Assembly (NCBI RefSeq): GCF_001039355.2
Contig: NW_019774958.1
Location: 756,197-820,196 of the forward strand
DNA: 64,000 bases
Source: Lingula anatina
Lineage: Eukaryota; Brachiopoda; Lingulata; Lingulida; Lingulidae
Reading direction: 5' to 3'
The notes under the pieces were generated by a model. The model searched no databases. It was not told the DNA's origin and was given only the letters and a program-made list of their open reading frames with translations. Numbering within the stretch: position 1 is the stretch's first letter; each line of letters begins with the position of its first letter. Shown here piece by piece: positions 13,301 through 25,010 of this stretch. The position numbers were made by a program, and so were the translations under genes.

Positions 13301-16300
13301 TGTCTGTCTGCCATGCTGTGATGTAAGTGCATGTAACATGATGTGTTAACTCAGTTACCTTACCTCTTCAAACCTCTGGTGACTCGTGATGTAAACTCAT
13401 GCAATTAGTCAGAATGATGTCAGAGAAAGCCAAGTTAAAATAGTGCACTGTATCAGGCAATGTGTTTTTTTTTTTTGTTGAGAAATCATATATATATATA
13501 TAAAAATTTTATAAAAGACAAAAATGATAAAAAATTAATTTGATACAAGTTCTTTCAAACTGTCTGTTGATGGGATATAATGCTTTCTTTTCAGAAAAGT
13601 TAATTTGGCAACCTTTAAATTTGTTTGAATTTTCTGTGATGTATTTGAGATTAAGTTAGATTATCATGTAAAGTTGCTATAATAGTACTTTTAGGACATA
13701 CAAGGGCTAATGCTGAGGTTTTGCTTACTTGAAAAAGGGACACTCATTTACCACCAGTCAATTAAAATCAAGATGAATTGTAAAAAAATTAATATTTTTT
13801 GTTTGCCGTGGACAAAAAAATGTATTTAGTTTTCAACAACCTGATGCACAGAAGAAATGATTGCCATCTGTGCAAAAATTAGCTTCCATATTATGCACAA
13901 TTAAAGATAAAAGCGCAAGCTTAATGAGAAACATGTTGGAACATCCATCTGTCAGTCATTTAGCTGCAGCTGAGGACAAACCCTCTTTAATTGCTTATTA
14001 AAAGTGAGTTCATTTGTGTTCAGTTTCATCATAAATGCCAAGTCTATTGAATTAATATAACTGTTGTTATTTTTTTAGATAAAAAGTTTAACTTGATATA
14101 ATAATCATCATCATCATAATAATAATAATAATAAATTTAGTTGATAAACTGTGGTAGAAGAGTTTGGGGAGAGGAATGTCCCATTTGTCTGAAACCCTGG
14201 ATTTCCCAGGCCAGTAAGATGTAGAATACACAAACTATACAGTGCTAGCCTATCTGGTGCCAGTTGAATAATATCATTGTGATAGATTATCTTAGTTTTC
14301 CAACTTCATCCATACTTTAAGGTAGATACCAATAAAAAATTGTGACATTACATATTAAGTTGGAAGCAATTTTTTTTAAATTTGAATTTATTACCATGAT
14401 GACTTTTATTTTAATAGCCCCCATCCCCCCCCCCCCAAAAAAAAAAGAAAAAAAAATCTTTAGGGTTTTTTTTTTATCTCGTTGAAAAAACGTGTTTCTG
14501 TTTGTAAATACTTGATGTTTGTTTTCAAGACAGCATAATTAGAGAAAAGGTTTTCATATCCTTGGAAGTATTTAATGTTTATTAATGAGAACCATAATCA
14601 TTAATTGTTTGCTTTCATGCTTTCAGGTGTGGTGGACAGTGAGGACATCCCTCTCAACCTGAGCAGAGAACTTCTTCAAGACAGTGCACTCATCAGGTAA
14701 GACCAACCAGGACTCCACCTAGTGAATAAACTTAAAATACAGCAGACTACAGATTTTTTTTATATGCAAATACGTGGTCTCTCAATTTAGTAACTCAAAT
14801 TAATTATATTTCATTTGTTCCAGGGACAAGACTAAAGGAGTAGATGTATGTCACTTGATCACTGGATTTCAAGATTATTACCATGCTTAAAAGAAAGATT
14901 TTCAACTACTAGATTAACATGGCATTAGGATTTTATCTTATAGATATTTAAGAACATGACCAAGAGGATGGCCATAAGTAACTGTCATATTAATTTGCTT
15001 TTATCTTTTAAACATTCCAGGAAACTAAGAACTGTGCTTACTAATAGACTGGTGCGTTATTTTCTGGAACAAGCCAAAAAAGATCCTGAAAAGTACAAGG
15101 AATTCTACAAGGACTATGGCATGTATTTTATAGAGGGTATTCTTAACACCCAGGATCAACAGGAGAGGGTACGGACATCATTTATAAAGAACAACTTATT
15201 GATTGAAGTAATAGCATATTAATTACTGCATGGTTCAAGATTTATGATCCATGTAGTTGTAATGTTTTCAAGTCTTCTTCATTTCCCAAATGATTTTTAT
15301 AATTGAATTAAGTTAATTAATGCTGTGCTAGATTTCAATAATCTCATTTATCTGTTAAAAGTTTGGCTGATTACAATTTGATTCAGTTATTGGCAACAAA
15401 TTTTAGGGTAATTTTGTAAAAAAAACAAACAGATTTTGTCAGCAAACAAGATCATCATGTTAAGCTTGTTTATCTGTTTCAGGAAGACATAGCCCGACTG
15501 CTGCGGTTTGAATCATCCACTAAGCACCCTGGAGAGACCACGAGTCTGTCAGAGTATGCGGAAAGAATGGAAGCTGGTGCGAGGACCATTTACTACTTCC
15601 ATGCTCCGAGGTAACAACTATGTGATACTTAATGCTTCTGTATAAATATCGGTTTTTTAATGGTACTGAGAGCAATCGACAAGAAATTATTGCCCTTTGA
15701 CATGAATTAAATTTCAATGCTGTGTTCAATTTCAGCCGTGAGCTTGCAGAAACATCTCCATACTTTGAAGCGGTCAAGGAGAAGGGCCATGAAGTTCTCT
15801 TCTGTTTCAATCCTTATGATGAGCTGGTGCTTCTGACTCTGCAACAGTTTGACAAGAAGAATCTCCGATCGATTGAGACGGAAATGGCAGCAGATCAAAC
15901 AGGGACAGACAAAATCGATAGTTCAGGTATGTTGTCAAGAAAATAACTAGAAAATCGTTCTGTGACCTAATAAGATTTTTCTCTCAATTCAGAGATTTTT
16001 TAAAACTAATGTGAAATAATAATTTGTGTTCAAATGAATTCGATAGATATTTAGGGAGATGCTGATTGTTGAACATAATTGTGATATTAAAAATATTTAT
16101 AAAATGAGAAATTATGATTCCGAAGATCTGATAAGTCAGTAATTATTCAAGCTTACATTTTTTGGGGGGGTGAGCAGATGCAGACAGTTTGAAGCAGGAA
16201 GAGGCGGATGCTCTGATAAGCTGGATAACAGCAAGAATGGGACAAAAGATTGTGAAAGCCAAGGTATGATAGTACTATTATTTTTATAGTGCTTGAAAAA

Positions 16301-17586
16301 AATTGTATGCCAAGGTGATGGTGTATGAAATTACTGTAGGCAGATAATAGTTGAAGCTTTTGCACTGAACAGATTCCAGTAAAAGCAAACTTCATTTACA
16401 TGAAGTATGAGTGGCTGCTGCTATTCCATTGGATTATCAAAACAGTAACGATTTGTCTGTGTAACAAGACTGGTGCTGTTGAAAACTAGCCATGGACCTC
16501 CATATGCTTGGCGCTTTGAAAATGGGACTTAATAATAGTGCCTGGGTGAACGAAAGTACATGTTATTCAAGAGTTGAAGTGGTCAAGAAGGATATTGTAA
16601 TAGTCTGATGTATGTGTCGTTCCAGATCACAAATCGCCTGGTTTCCCATCCAGCAGTGATTTCTGTCATGGAGATGGGAGCTGCGCGCCATCTTTTGAAA
16701 ACCAGCTTACTTGGGCGCTCAGATGAAGACAAATACCGTTTGCTGCAAGCAACTCTAGAAATTAACCCAAAGTATGCACAACAACTTGTCAACAAGGAAC
16801 AATAAAAAGGGATTAATAAATCTGTAGAAAGCTTAGATTAAATTTTGAAGTCATTTGTGTAACAGTTGGATCTTTTTAGTAATAGAATATGCAGTTTTAG
16901 GTTTGTACCATGTACTTTGTGCTTGTTGTACAATTTGGATTCATTTTATGATAAATGACCTCAATTGATAAATCTTTTCTTGAGAGTTCAAAGTAATTTC
17001 AATAATTTAGATCCACAGGTATTCTTTGTATTATAAGTCTTTAAGAATAATAATCCCTGCTTTTCCAGACATCCTATTATCAGAAAACTTTCCACACTGA
17101 AAGACTCAAACCCAGACTTGGCTAATCTTCTAGCAGATCAGGTAGGTGGAAAAATTAGGGTCATTTTGCATAGAATCGGTGTTTGGTATTTGCTTTCTGT
17201 TTTAATAGTACATATTGGTGAATGGTTATGAATGGGTGCCAGGTAATGCATTCAACGCCATTCAGTTTTCCATTGGCAGTCTAAATACTTCCGAAACATC
17301 CTTATCATGTGCACTGCATCAAATTGTCCATTGGAGAAGCTTTTTTAAATTCAAATGTGATGAATCTGTGATTTTATTAAGATTAGTTAACTAGTTTTTT
17401 AATTGAATAAGAATTCAGCAAATATGTTATGTGTCCTTATAGTGGAGCAGGTGTGGGGACTTTTGAGTGTTGCTTGTCTTGCAGATATTTGACAATGCCC
17501 TGGTGGCTGCCGGTCTGGTAGATGATCCCAGGTCTATGCTTGGAAGATTGAATCAACTCCTGGAGAAAGCATTGGAAAAACATTAA
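4353..17586 (+). CDS. TRAP1: TRAP1, mitochondrial HSP90-family chaperone (18 exons)
   Basis: Exons: 4353-4482, 5475-5660, 8351-8433, 10220-10369, 10648-10719, 11374-11540, 11791-11900, 12069-12142, 12387-12546, 12830-12943, 14627-14696, 15021-15168, 15483-15610, 15736-15926, 16178-16263, 16626-16771, 17069-17141, 17485-17586. All phases close, giving 729 residues against about 704 for human TRAP1. The N-terminus is rich in Arg, Ser and Thr without acidic residues, as expected for mitochondrial import. The GHKL ATPase motifs are present: [15 protein letters not shown] (about 138-152), DTGIGM (184-189) and [11 protein letters not shown] (227-237). The middle domain (exons 9-14) and the C-terminal dimerisation domain ending [20 protein letters not shown] follow. 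It is an ATP-driven chaperone of the mitochondrial matrix. The start was set at ATG 4353; the longer open frame upstream has no ATG. Exon 15 has an alternative in-frame acceptor at 16184. Confidence 0.95.
5755..7260. repeat. Long-range inverted repeat in TRAP1 intron 2
   Basis: A roughly 45-base arm at 5755-5800 recurs as its reverse complement at 7215-7260 with only one or two mismatches. Its core is AATAGCTTCCTTATAGATTC. The 1.4 kb between the arms has no long open frame. It could be the terminal or subterminal repeat of a non-autonomous DNA transposon, or an inverted duplication. No target-site duplication was identified. Confidence 0.6.
12944..14626. other. TRAP1 intron 10 with several simple repeats
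   Basis: A 1.7 kb intron holding a CAGA-type repeat (about 12975-12996), a short TA run (about 13490-13503), an ATC/ATA trinucleotide run (14100-14133), and a C12 tract joined to an A run (14425-14446). No exon is seen. Confidence 0.55.
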
Positions 17587-19790
17587 CAAAGGCAGATGTC
17601 ACAAACTGTTTTTAAACTATACATAAGTAAAGCATCTACTGAACAGATTTTTTTTTGTGAGACAGCAATTTACTCGTTCATTTTATTTCAGACAAAAGAA
17701 AAAAATCCAATCAGTGGTCTGTTTTATACATGGGTAGTTCAAAATTATGAATAGTTATTTGTGGATTGACTGGCACCCATGCTCATGTAAATCAAATTAT
17801 TTTCCAGTACAGTTGTGTCAATGGCTCATGTATGTGAAGCAAGAGGAAACTCATACTGGCATAGGCAGGAATTGTGTAAGGGGGATCGTTTTAAGTACTG
17901 GTTGCATGTCATGTGATTGGATATCAACATGTGTTAACATTATGATATAAATTACTTTTATTTATTCATTTTTTTTTTTTGGGGGGGGGGGATATTTAAA
18001 ATTCAAACATTAAGCTGCTATATATTATCCTATGTTGACAATATATCTAGTTCAGTTTGTGCTTCATTAGTTATCAAACTCGAGCGATTTCAACACATAA
18101 GGTTTGTCCCTGTGAACCTGTGTAGGTTTTTGAGTATCTTTTTCAAAGAAGTTAATTATACTCATAAAAACAGTATGAAAAGATGAACTGGTTATTTTAC
18201 ATTTCGTATGGTAAATGTATCTTGGTAAATGTTTCTTTCACAGATGAAGCAAACCCCACAACTGATAACAGCACCGGTTGACACACACTATTTGATATAG
18301 TACTGAACAAATATGTAGGTTTCATTAATGTTTCTCACTTCTGATGACTTTTATTCTTTTGTAAATGTTACATCTAAAAAAAATGGAGTAAAATGTACTA
18401 AAAGCACAAATAAAGCCTCCAAGACATTATACTGCTTACATAACATTGCACTTTTGACATTTAGTACAATTTAAAAGAATAAAAATTTTGAACATGAATG
18501 TAAGTTTGTACAAAAAATATTCTTAATACGAAATACCTTGCAATATGAATATGCACACTCATTAATATTGACTAGCATTTAAAAACAAAAAAACAAAAAA
18601 ACGTAAGCTACTGTACCGTTGTAATGGTAATTAATAGTATAACTATTTCTACTACAAGTGTTATATGCTATATGTACTGGCACTGCTGCTGCAATTGTGG
18701 TTCCACCCCTGACCTCAATATATGTGTACAGACTAGCATCTGCTTTGCACCAGTGATTTGCAAGGGCAGATTGAGACCATCTTCTAGGTCTTCCGGAAGA
18801 CGATTAGATTTTCAAGTTTACATTGACGGGTATCCATTTTTTTTCTATCGAATGATGATTAAAAATGGAGGATGGATCCATGAAGACTGTCAGAAAATAT
18901 CTCTGGGTGCACCCTTGATTTGCAACTTGGTATTCCACCGGCTTTCTTCAGTAGTAGACTAGGGAATAAACACCCCAATTGACATGGTATCAATTGAGGG
19001 TGTTTACAGTTTTGCCAAGGGCAATTTTACTTTCAACTGCCAAACCAATATATGTCATATCAAATACTAAATGTTGATTGAAAATACTAAGACTGAACAA
19101 ATTAATGACATTATCTGTATAAAAATTATTGTAATTATCTTTGACTGAACAAAATAGAATCAAATCTACAATCCTTTTCATAGTCGCTCATATTTCTTTC
19201 TTTGTAAAAAATACAATTTTCAAATTCTTATCTCCAAGAAATGACTTCTGGGTATGAACATAAATGTTACAGCCCATCTGATGTTTCCATCAATAATAAA
19301 AACTGTATTTCCAAATAATTAACTTACTAGCCATGAGTCTACGTATATTTACAAAAATTGCACTACATCAGTGCCTAACTATTTAATTAAAAAACAATTA
19401 CACAACTATGTATTATAGCTATTCCTGCTAAGAAAAAAGCAGTTTCAACCAACTTGTAAACTGTTGCTCAACCCACCCCTGCAGTTGAATTCAATGTTTT
19501 AACATTATTTAAAAATACCCTTTTTAAATAAAAAAAAAAAAAAAGTTCGAAATGGGTAACCAGTCACTTACACTGCCATATCTTCCTGTACAGTTCAGAA
19601 AACCTATCACTGTCAGGTATTTGAATTATTTTAAGTTTGAATTTGGAAAGTTAAGTATTTTTAACATATAATATATAACTTTGGAACATCTTCAAATGCT
19701 GGTAGTAACTTCTTGAGCAGTTAAAATAAAAAAACAATTGACTCTCAGCAGAAAAATAAAAAATGTTTCAGTATAAAAAGGCAAACTCGA
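17587..19790. other. Tail-to-tail 3'UTR and intergenic space, TRAP1/XKR
   Basis: This holds the 3'UTR of TRAP1 on the plus strand and of the XK-related gene on the minus strand. A T12G11 homopolymer junction lies at 17969-17991. An open frame at about 18624-18962 has odd composition, no splice support and no recognisable domain, and is not called. No other gene is seen. Confidence 0.5.
18409..18414 (+). terminator. Candidate TRAP1 polyadenylation signal
   Basis: An AATAAA hexamer about 820 bases after the TRAP1 stop. It is the clearest plus-strand hexamer in the interval, but an earlier variant signal cannot be excluded. Confidence 0.35.
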
Positions 19791-22700
19791 TCAAATTTGT
19801 GTTTCTGCTTCTCCTTCACTATTTTGTGCTACTTTTGTCGTTTCCTTGTGGATTTTTCTTTTCACAGCCTCCAGGGGGACCATCTTGTAAATGCCACCTG
19901 GTGTTGAAACGATGCACACTCCTTTCTTCCTGCACCCCAGGTATGTCTCTTTGTACATCTCACCCATTTCTATCTTCTTTCCCTTATCAACATCTCTCTT
20001 TTCTATCATTTTAATGTTCTTTGTGTGATAGTCCCTATAAGGCATGGGCACATTTTTGTCCTTATTTCGGTTACAAAAACCAAGATATCTGTGACGCATG
20101 ACCTTTTTTGATTTGTGTACACAAAAATAATACAGAAACATTAGACCCAGACCCAGAAAAAGTCCCAGCAGACAGGCACTCATTATGAAGTAGTAGTGTT
20201 TGTCTGTGTTGTGCTTGTTTCTTGCCATGGGAAAAAGCAATAACATTATGGTTTCCACAGTGAAAAAGAGGTAATAAATCACCATGTCCGCAGACAGAAG
20301 AAGAGAGGGGGATTCCCATGTTGGATACATATCATGAAAATAAAGGAAAATATTCAACACACTGTTGATGATTATCATCAAAAAATGTTGCCATTTTTCC
20401 TGAACAGATACAGTCTCATCCATTAATTTAAAAACTCCAAAGTGAACTCTGTTGTACGTCAGCCAGATCACAGAGAGAAAAAAATGTGTCAATACCACAG
20501 CAAGAATGACAAAAGTAAATGTTGAGGCAAAGTACACGAGAGACAGGAAACGTGCTCCCAGGAGCAAAGCTTTGTACAGAAAAACCAGCACAGTCTGTGA
20601 AATCTCCATGCGGTTTGGAGCACGATACCTTTGTGTATGCTCAAAGCACCCATTTGTCTTGGCCAGTCTTTCAAACTGCACAATGCCCCACACAAATGAA
20701 AGGAAAGAAACAACAGCAACTACTATTTGAATAGTCTCAACATTATCATGGTACCGCATCATGATGAAAAGATTGATAAGAAGCTGTGGTGCAGCCTCAA
20801 GCAAACTTTCTAAAAGTTTAATACGGGCAACATAAAAATCAGAGGTAATACTCATCTCCACTAGGTTGATTTCTCTTTGTGTATTTGGAACATCTATACC
20901 TTCATCTTGGACAATGTTTTCTATAATATCCAAATCCTTTGGAATACTCTTTCCTGGGACATTGACAAAAAACCCTGCATGATCCACTCCATCTGGTATG
21001 TCTTCTTTCATCTTGGGAGGAATGTAAGGAGACTTGAAAAATCCAGCAGCTTCATCAATGTAAGTGATTTCCTCATCTTCCTCGTCACTTTCATCCCTCC
21101 CAGCTCCAGTACTTGTGTAATCTTTACCAGTAACTTCGGAAGCATGACCACCATCATGTTTTGCTTTTCCTGTGTCCAAATCATCCAAAGGAATTTCGCC
21201 ACCCATTAATCTATCAGTCTCTACATTTTCTTCGACTTCATTCTCTGTTATTGGTAAACTATCACTTCCACTACCCCCGGTGTCGCCATCGCAATTTTTA
21301 TGTGCTTCCCTGTCAGTCGAAACCACCAAAGACACAGCTGTTGGAATTCTAGCAGACAGCCCCCTGCTGGCCTCTCTGTTCCATTTTTTAATTTCCTCTA
21401 AATTCTCCTCCACTTGTTCTCTCTTCTTACAACAGCTAAGAGCCATGCAGAACAATTTCATCTTATGTGAAGTCTGTTTAAGCAGCGTATAGCCTATATA
21501 GAGCTGTGGTAAGGGGAAATCTAGTAACAGGTAGCACAATCTTTTGCAGTTTTTCTTCACTTTTGTCATCCTGTTTGAAGACTGAGATTCGGTGGCTTCT
21601 TCCTCGCTCCCAAATCTGATCTGGTTGTTGACAATGGCAGCCACAAGCATAGACAACATCATGAAAGCAGCACTGAGACCTAATGCTATCATATAGCCAC
21701 GCCTGTGCAGGAATGTCACCATGTAGTAAATATCCAGGCCTATGTCTACATATATGAAGGAGGTTGAGAGCAGGTAGACTGCCAGGTTAACAAAGAAGAT
21801 CAGACTAAATTTCAGCCTCGTTCTGTTGGGTTCTGGTATACAGTGGCAACACCTGGCCCAGGTGACACATGTGCAGCAGTCCAATGGGTCCCCTTCTTCA
21901 AAATCATCTTCATACTTCTGCCCATCAAATACATCATGGTGCTGGAATAGAAGACAGAATGAAAGTGTTATATTTATCTAAATATAAGACCTGGCCTCGT
22001 AACTCAAAAGCATCCCGTATTGCGAATAGCGATATCACAAAGAGGCTACAATGCATTATATGGGGTGAGTATAGGCGAGTTATGGAAGCGAGAAGCTTGC
22101 ATTTGGTTGCAATGTGCGATGCTTTCGAGTTATGGGTCCCAGTTCTTCTTTGTGACATTTTTTTAATTATTTTTATTACTGAAACACAGGATATTTTAAG
22201 GCAAATATTACAAAGTTGGATTGCCCTACATAGAAGGATAGTTTCATTGAGAAAGAGCCTTATATCAATGCAGAACTGCATAAATAGGTAAAAAAAAATC
22301 GATCAATTCAAAGCAAATAGATTTATTAGTAAAATAATATTATGGAAATATGAGCTTGGTCAAATTTAGTTTCTGTTTCCCTTCTACAATACTTTTCCAT
22401 TGGGGTCTAATGTCAGGTTTATGTCCAAAAAACTTAATCCAACCACATTGTTAGGGTTCTTCACATTTACTAGTGCAGATTAAATAGCTTATCTTTGAAT
22501 CAGATAATGTTGTTCAATAACAAAATTCTCTTTAAAAAGTTTCAACAAAAGAAAAATATACTTGCCATAATAGAATATGAAATACTTTCCATGGGTTTAC
22601 TGTTTTTTATATCTGAGTGATGATCATTGATCACAATGTTCATATTTACATAAATTTTGCACATTTTATCTGACCCCATGTTGAGCACTGAAAAAATACA

Positions 22701-24680
22701 ACTTCAACTCACAGATTCAGGTTTGTCATTGACAGATATCAGAGCTTCATTTGGTTCAGCTTCCTTGGTCAGGACCTCTTCCTCCACTGCGTTTTCTGTT
22801 GATAAGGAACAAGATAAAAAATTATCATTGTTATCATACATTATGTTATTCATAATGACTAGCTTCATGTACAATTTTTATCAGCAGCACTATCAGGGGC
22901 ATAACCAGACATACACATGGATGCACTGTGCCTACAGTTTTCTGGGCCAACCATGATATTAATCTCTATAAATTTAGTGTATTTTTCACAGAATATAATT
23001 CAAAATCCCATTCGATAGTAACTTTAAGTCACCTGCATGTACAAATCCTCTGTATAAATTGTATACACACCAGTGTTCTGATCCCCCGGCTCATTTGCTT
23101 TCACAGGCTGAGGTAAACAAACTAGTTACCTTTGGAAGTCCTATCTTAATCGTCCATCAAGTTGTCTTAGGGTGCTTTCCCAGAGATTTAGATCGATCTA
23201 AAGATTAAGTTTTAGATCGACCTAACTCCCTGGGGGTTCACGCTAAATTGCAGTCAGCCGAGCGGGCACCATAGTTAATTACCCCCTTAGAGCTTTTAGT
23301 AGGCGGGACAGACGCTTAAGCCGGCCAAGCTGACAGTAATCTAGTGAGACTCCCCGTGGGGATAGATCGATCTAAAAATCTATGGAAATGGGGTGTTAAG
23401 TGTATTGAACACACTCTGGCTGGTGATTTTTATCTCAGGTAAAAATCTACCTGTGCATTATTTTCAACGAGCAGCTTCAGCAAACCTGGGGGCACTAGAT
23501 AAAATCTGGACATTGCGCTTAATAAGAAGCCAGAGAAACAAAGGGATCCTTTTCTTGCAGAGCTTCAAAGAATTTTGACACAGACCAACAGGGTGACATG
23601 GGCAATATTCACAAACAAATATTTAAAAGTAGATATATCAGAGCTCTGTACTGTCATATAATATTGGTTGATTTTGGGAGCCACGCACCTGCACGTAAGC
23701 TGGATGATACAATATATATAAGTTGAACTGTTGGTAAATAGATCATTAAGCTGACCATGGTTATCAAGAAGTGGACAACAAATTAATACTGCAACGATAA
23801 ACTGCTCTTCGGATTCTTTTCTGACAACTCCTGATTACTGGCACAAACCACATCTAGCGACAGTACTGCACCATAATTCAGAATTTAGCTCGATACAAGC
23901 AAGCATTGTTTGCAGTTCGTACAGTGCCCAAGGTTCATATGTCAGTAAGCGTCTACTTATATAACCAAACCATTCTGGGTGCAATAATATACTGGAACCT
24001 TATTAAAATGCAGTAATATTTTCAATTTAAAGTGATGATTTTATAACTAGTGAAAATGATTTTATAACTAGTGAAAAATAAGCTATAATATTTGATACAT
24101 ACTGATTTATCTGTGTTTCATATGTTTCAAAAGTCTACATAAATTGCACCAAGGAATTTTGAAAATCTGTGCGTACAATTTTAAAAGGTCTGGTTATGCC
24201 CCTGACTATTAAAGGTAAACTGTTTATATTTTGAACATAGGAATGGAAATTTTTTCTCACATTTATCTAAAATCAAGAAACAGAGAGTGACTTTTCTGTC
24301 AATAATTGATCTTCCAATGTTAAGGTGGATGTATTGTTTAGCAATGTCAACTAGCACTGGTGTGTTAACTAGTGTGGTACAAGTATTGGACAAGCATGAA
24401 GGTTCTAGGGTTTCTGATATGTCTATGTATACTACTTATCAAAAACCCTTATAGGAGTGCTAACACTGTAGTAACACACAAAACTTCATGCTAGCATGGA
24501 CTCGGCTCATCATTGACAGTGTATTAAAATTTTAACTTTTTACCATTTTTATCATTCTATTATTGTATATGTAAGTTAATAAGCTCATTTTTCAGCATTT
24601 TTAAGTATATAATTATTACCAGTGAAGCTTTCTTGTTTGCTGTTTTGCACAGAGCCACCAAAGTCTCCCTCTCCATTCAT
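19791..24680 (-). CDS. XKR: XK-related (XKR) multi-pass membrane protein
   Basis: Coding exons on the minus strand are 24620-24680, 22713-22795 and 19791-21941, giving 764 residues. The large last exon carries nearly all of the membrane domain. It begins with a hydrophobic pair (about residues 91-150), then LCYLLLDFPLPQLYIGY. A long acidic cytoplasmic-type loop follows (about 160-395), then the XKR hallmark LLESLLEAAPQLLINLF (about 423-439) and several more hydrophobic segments. A Lys/Arg-rich tail of about 90 residues ends the protein. XKR proteins are plasma-membrane lipid-scramblase-type proteins; Xkr8, Xkr4 and Xkr9 are caspase-activated. A DDLD in the loop could be read as a caspase-like site, but that is weak inference. 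The start at 24680 joins the other exons in phase. The open frame at 21884 has no ATG, so the two small 5' exons are needed. A CAG acceptor near 24715 implies a 5' noncoding exon. Confidence 0.88.
21988..22150. repeat. Small foldback element in XKR intron 2
   Basis: Imperfect inverted arms of about 35 bases lie at 21988-22030 and 22099-22150. They share the pattern TAACTC-AAAGCATC followed by ATTGC. This explains overlapping open frames on both strands here. It is probably a decayed MITE. Confidence 0.4.
22894..24204. mobile_element. Non-autonomous hAT-like DNA transposon in XKR intron 1
   Basis: A perfect 17-base terminal inverted repeat, CAGGGGCATAACCAGAC, starts at 22894, and its reverse complement ends at 24204. 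Both ends are flanked directly by ACTAT (22889-22893 and 24205-24209), a 5-base target-site duplication. The CAGGGGC terminus is typical of hAT-type elements, some subgroups of which make 5-base duplications. The 1.3 kb interior encodes no transposase and carries a second nested element (23170-23395). It also has a 20-base tandem duplication at about 24034-24075. Confidence 0.72.
23170..23395. mobile_element. PIF/Harbinger-like MITE nested in the hAT-like element
   Basis: Terminal inverted arms start GGGTGCTTTCCCAGAGATTT on the left and CACCCCATTTCCATAGATTT on the right read in reverse. Both continue into TAGATCGATCTA. TTA flanks both ends (23167-23169 and 23396-23398), the 3-base target preferred by PIF/Harbinger elements. 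Length is 226 bases with no coding capacity. Confidence 0.65.
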
Positions 24681-25010
24681 CACTGCTTCTCAGTCAACAC
24701 GCCCAACACTCCTCTGAAATCAAAATGGAAAGTCTTTGAAAACTGCATCAGTCTAGGATTACCCCTGACTACATATGTTAGTTGTGGTCCTTATTAATGC
24801 TGCAGCGTCGTTAGTGCTTAGGCAGTAGCACGATTTATGTACAGATTAGTGATACAAAGTATGACATACTCAAAACAAATGTAATAAGAAACCCCACCGT
24901 TTACCTTTCTAACTACTCAACCTACTACTGGAATTTCCCTCACCACACCACACCGGAAGCCCTGTTGTGTTATATCGATAGTTAGTACTTACCCATTGCA
25001 ATGATTACAC
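24681..25010. promoter_or_regulatory. Bidirectional promoter region, XKR and GATB
   Basis: Only 330 bases separate the two start codons. On the minus strand an acceptor near 24715 precedes the XKR start. A strong GGTAAGTAC donor lies at 24993, so a noncoding XKR exon would end 17 bases from the GATB ATG and its transcription start would fall inside GATB exon 1. Confidence 0.5.

Noticed and set aside
16772-16805. Alternative TRAP1 C-terminus by reading through the exon 16 donor (about ten codons to a stop)
   Set aside because: The spliced continuation through exons 17 and 18 matches the conserved TRAP1 C-terminus, so the read-through frame is an intron artefact.
18624-18962. 112-codon open frame with cysteines after TRAP1
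   Set aside because: No recognisable domain, no splice support, odd composition, and it lies in a 3'UTR-like AT-rich region.
21841-21884. XKR start within the large exon
   Set aside because: The codon is TTG, and the frame continues upstream to a CAG acceptor that joins two small in-phase coding exons.
22657-22956. Plus-strand open frame of 99 codons
   Set aside because: It is the antisense shadow of XKR exon 2 plus intron.
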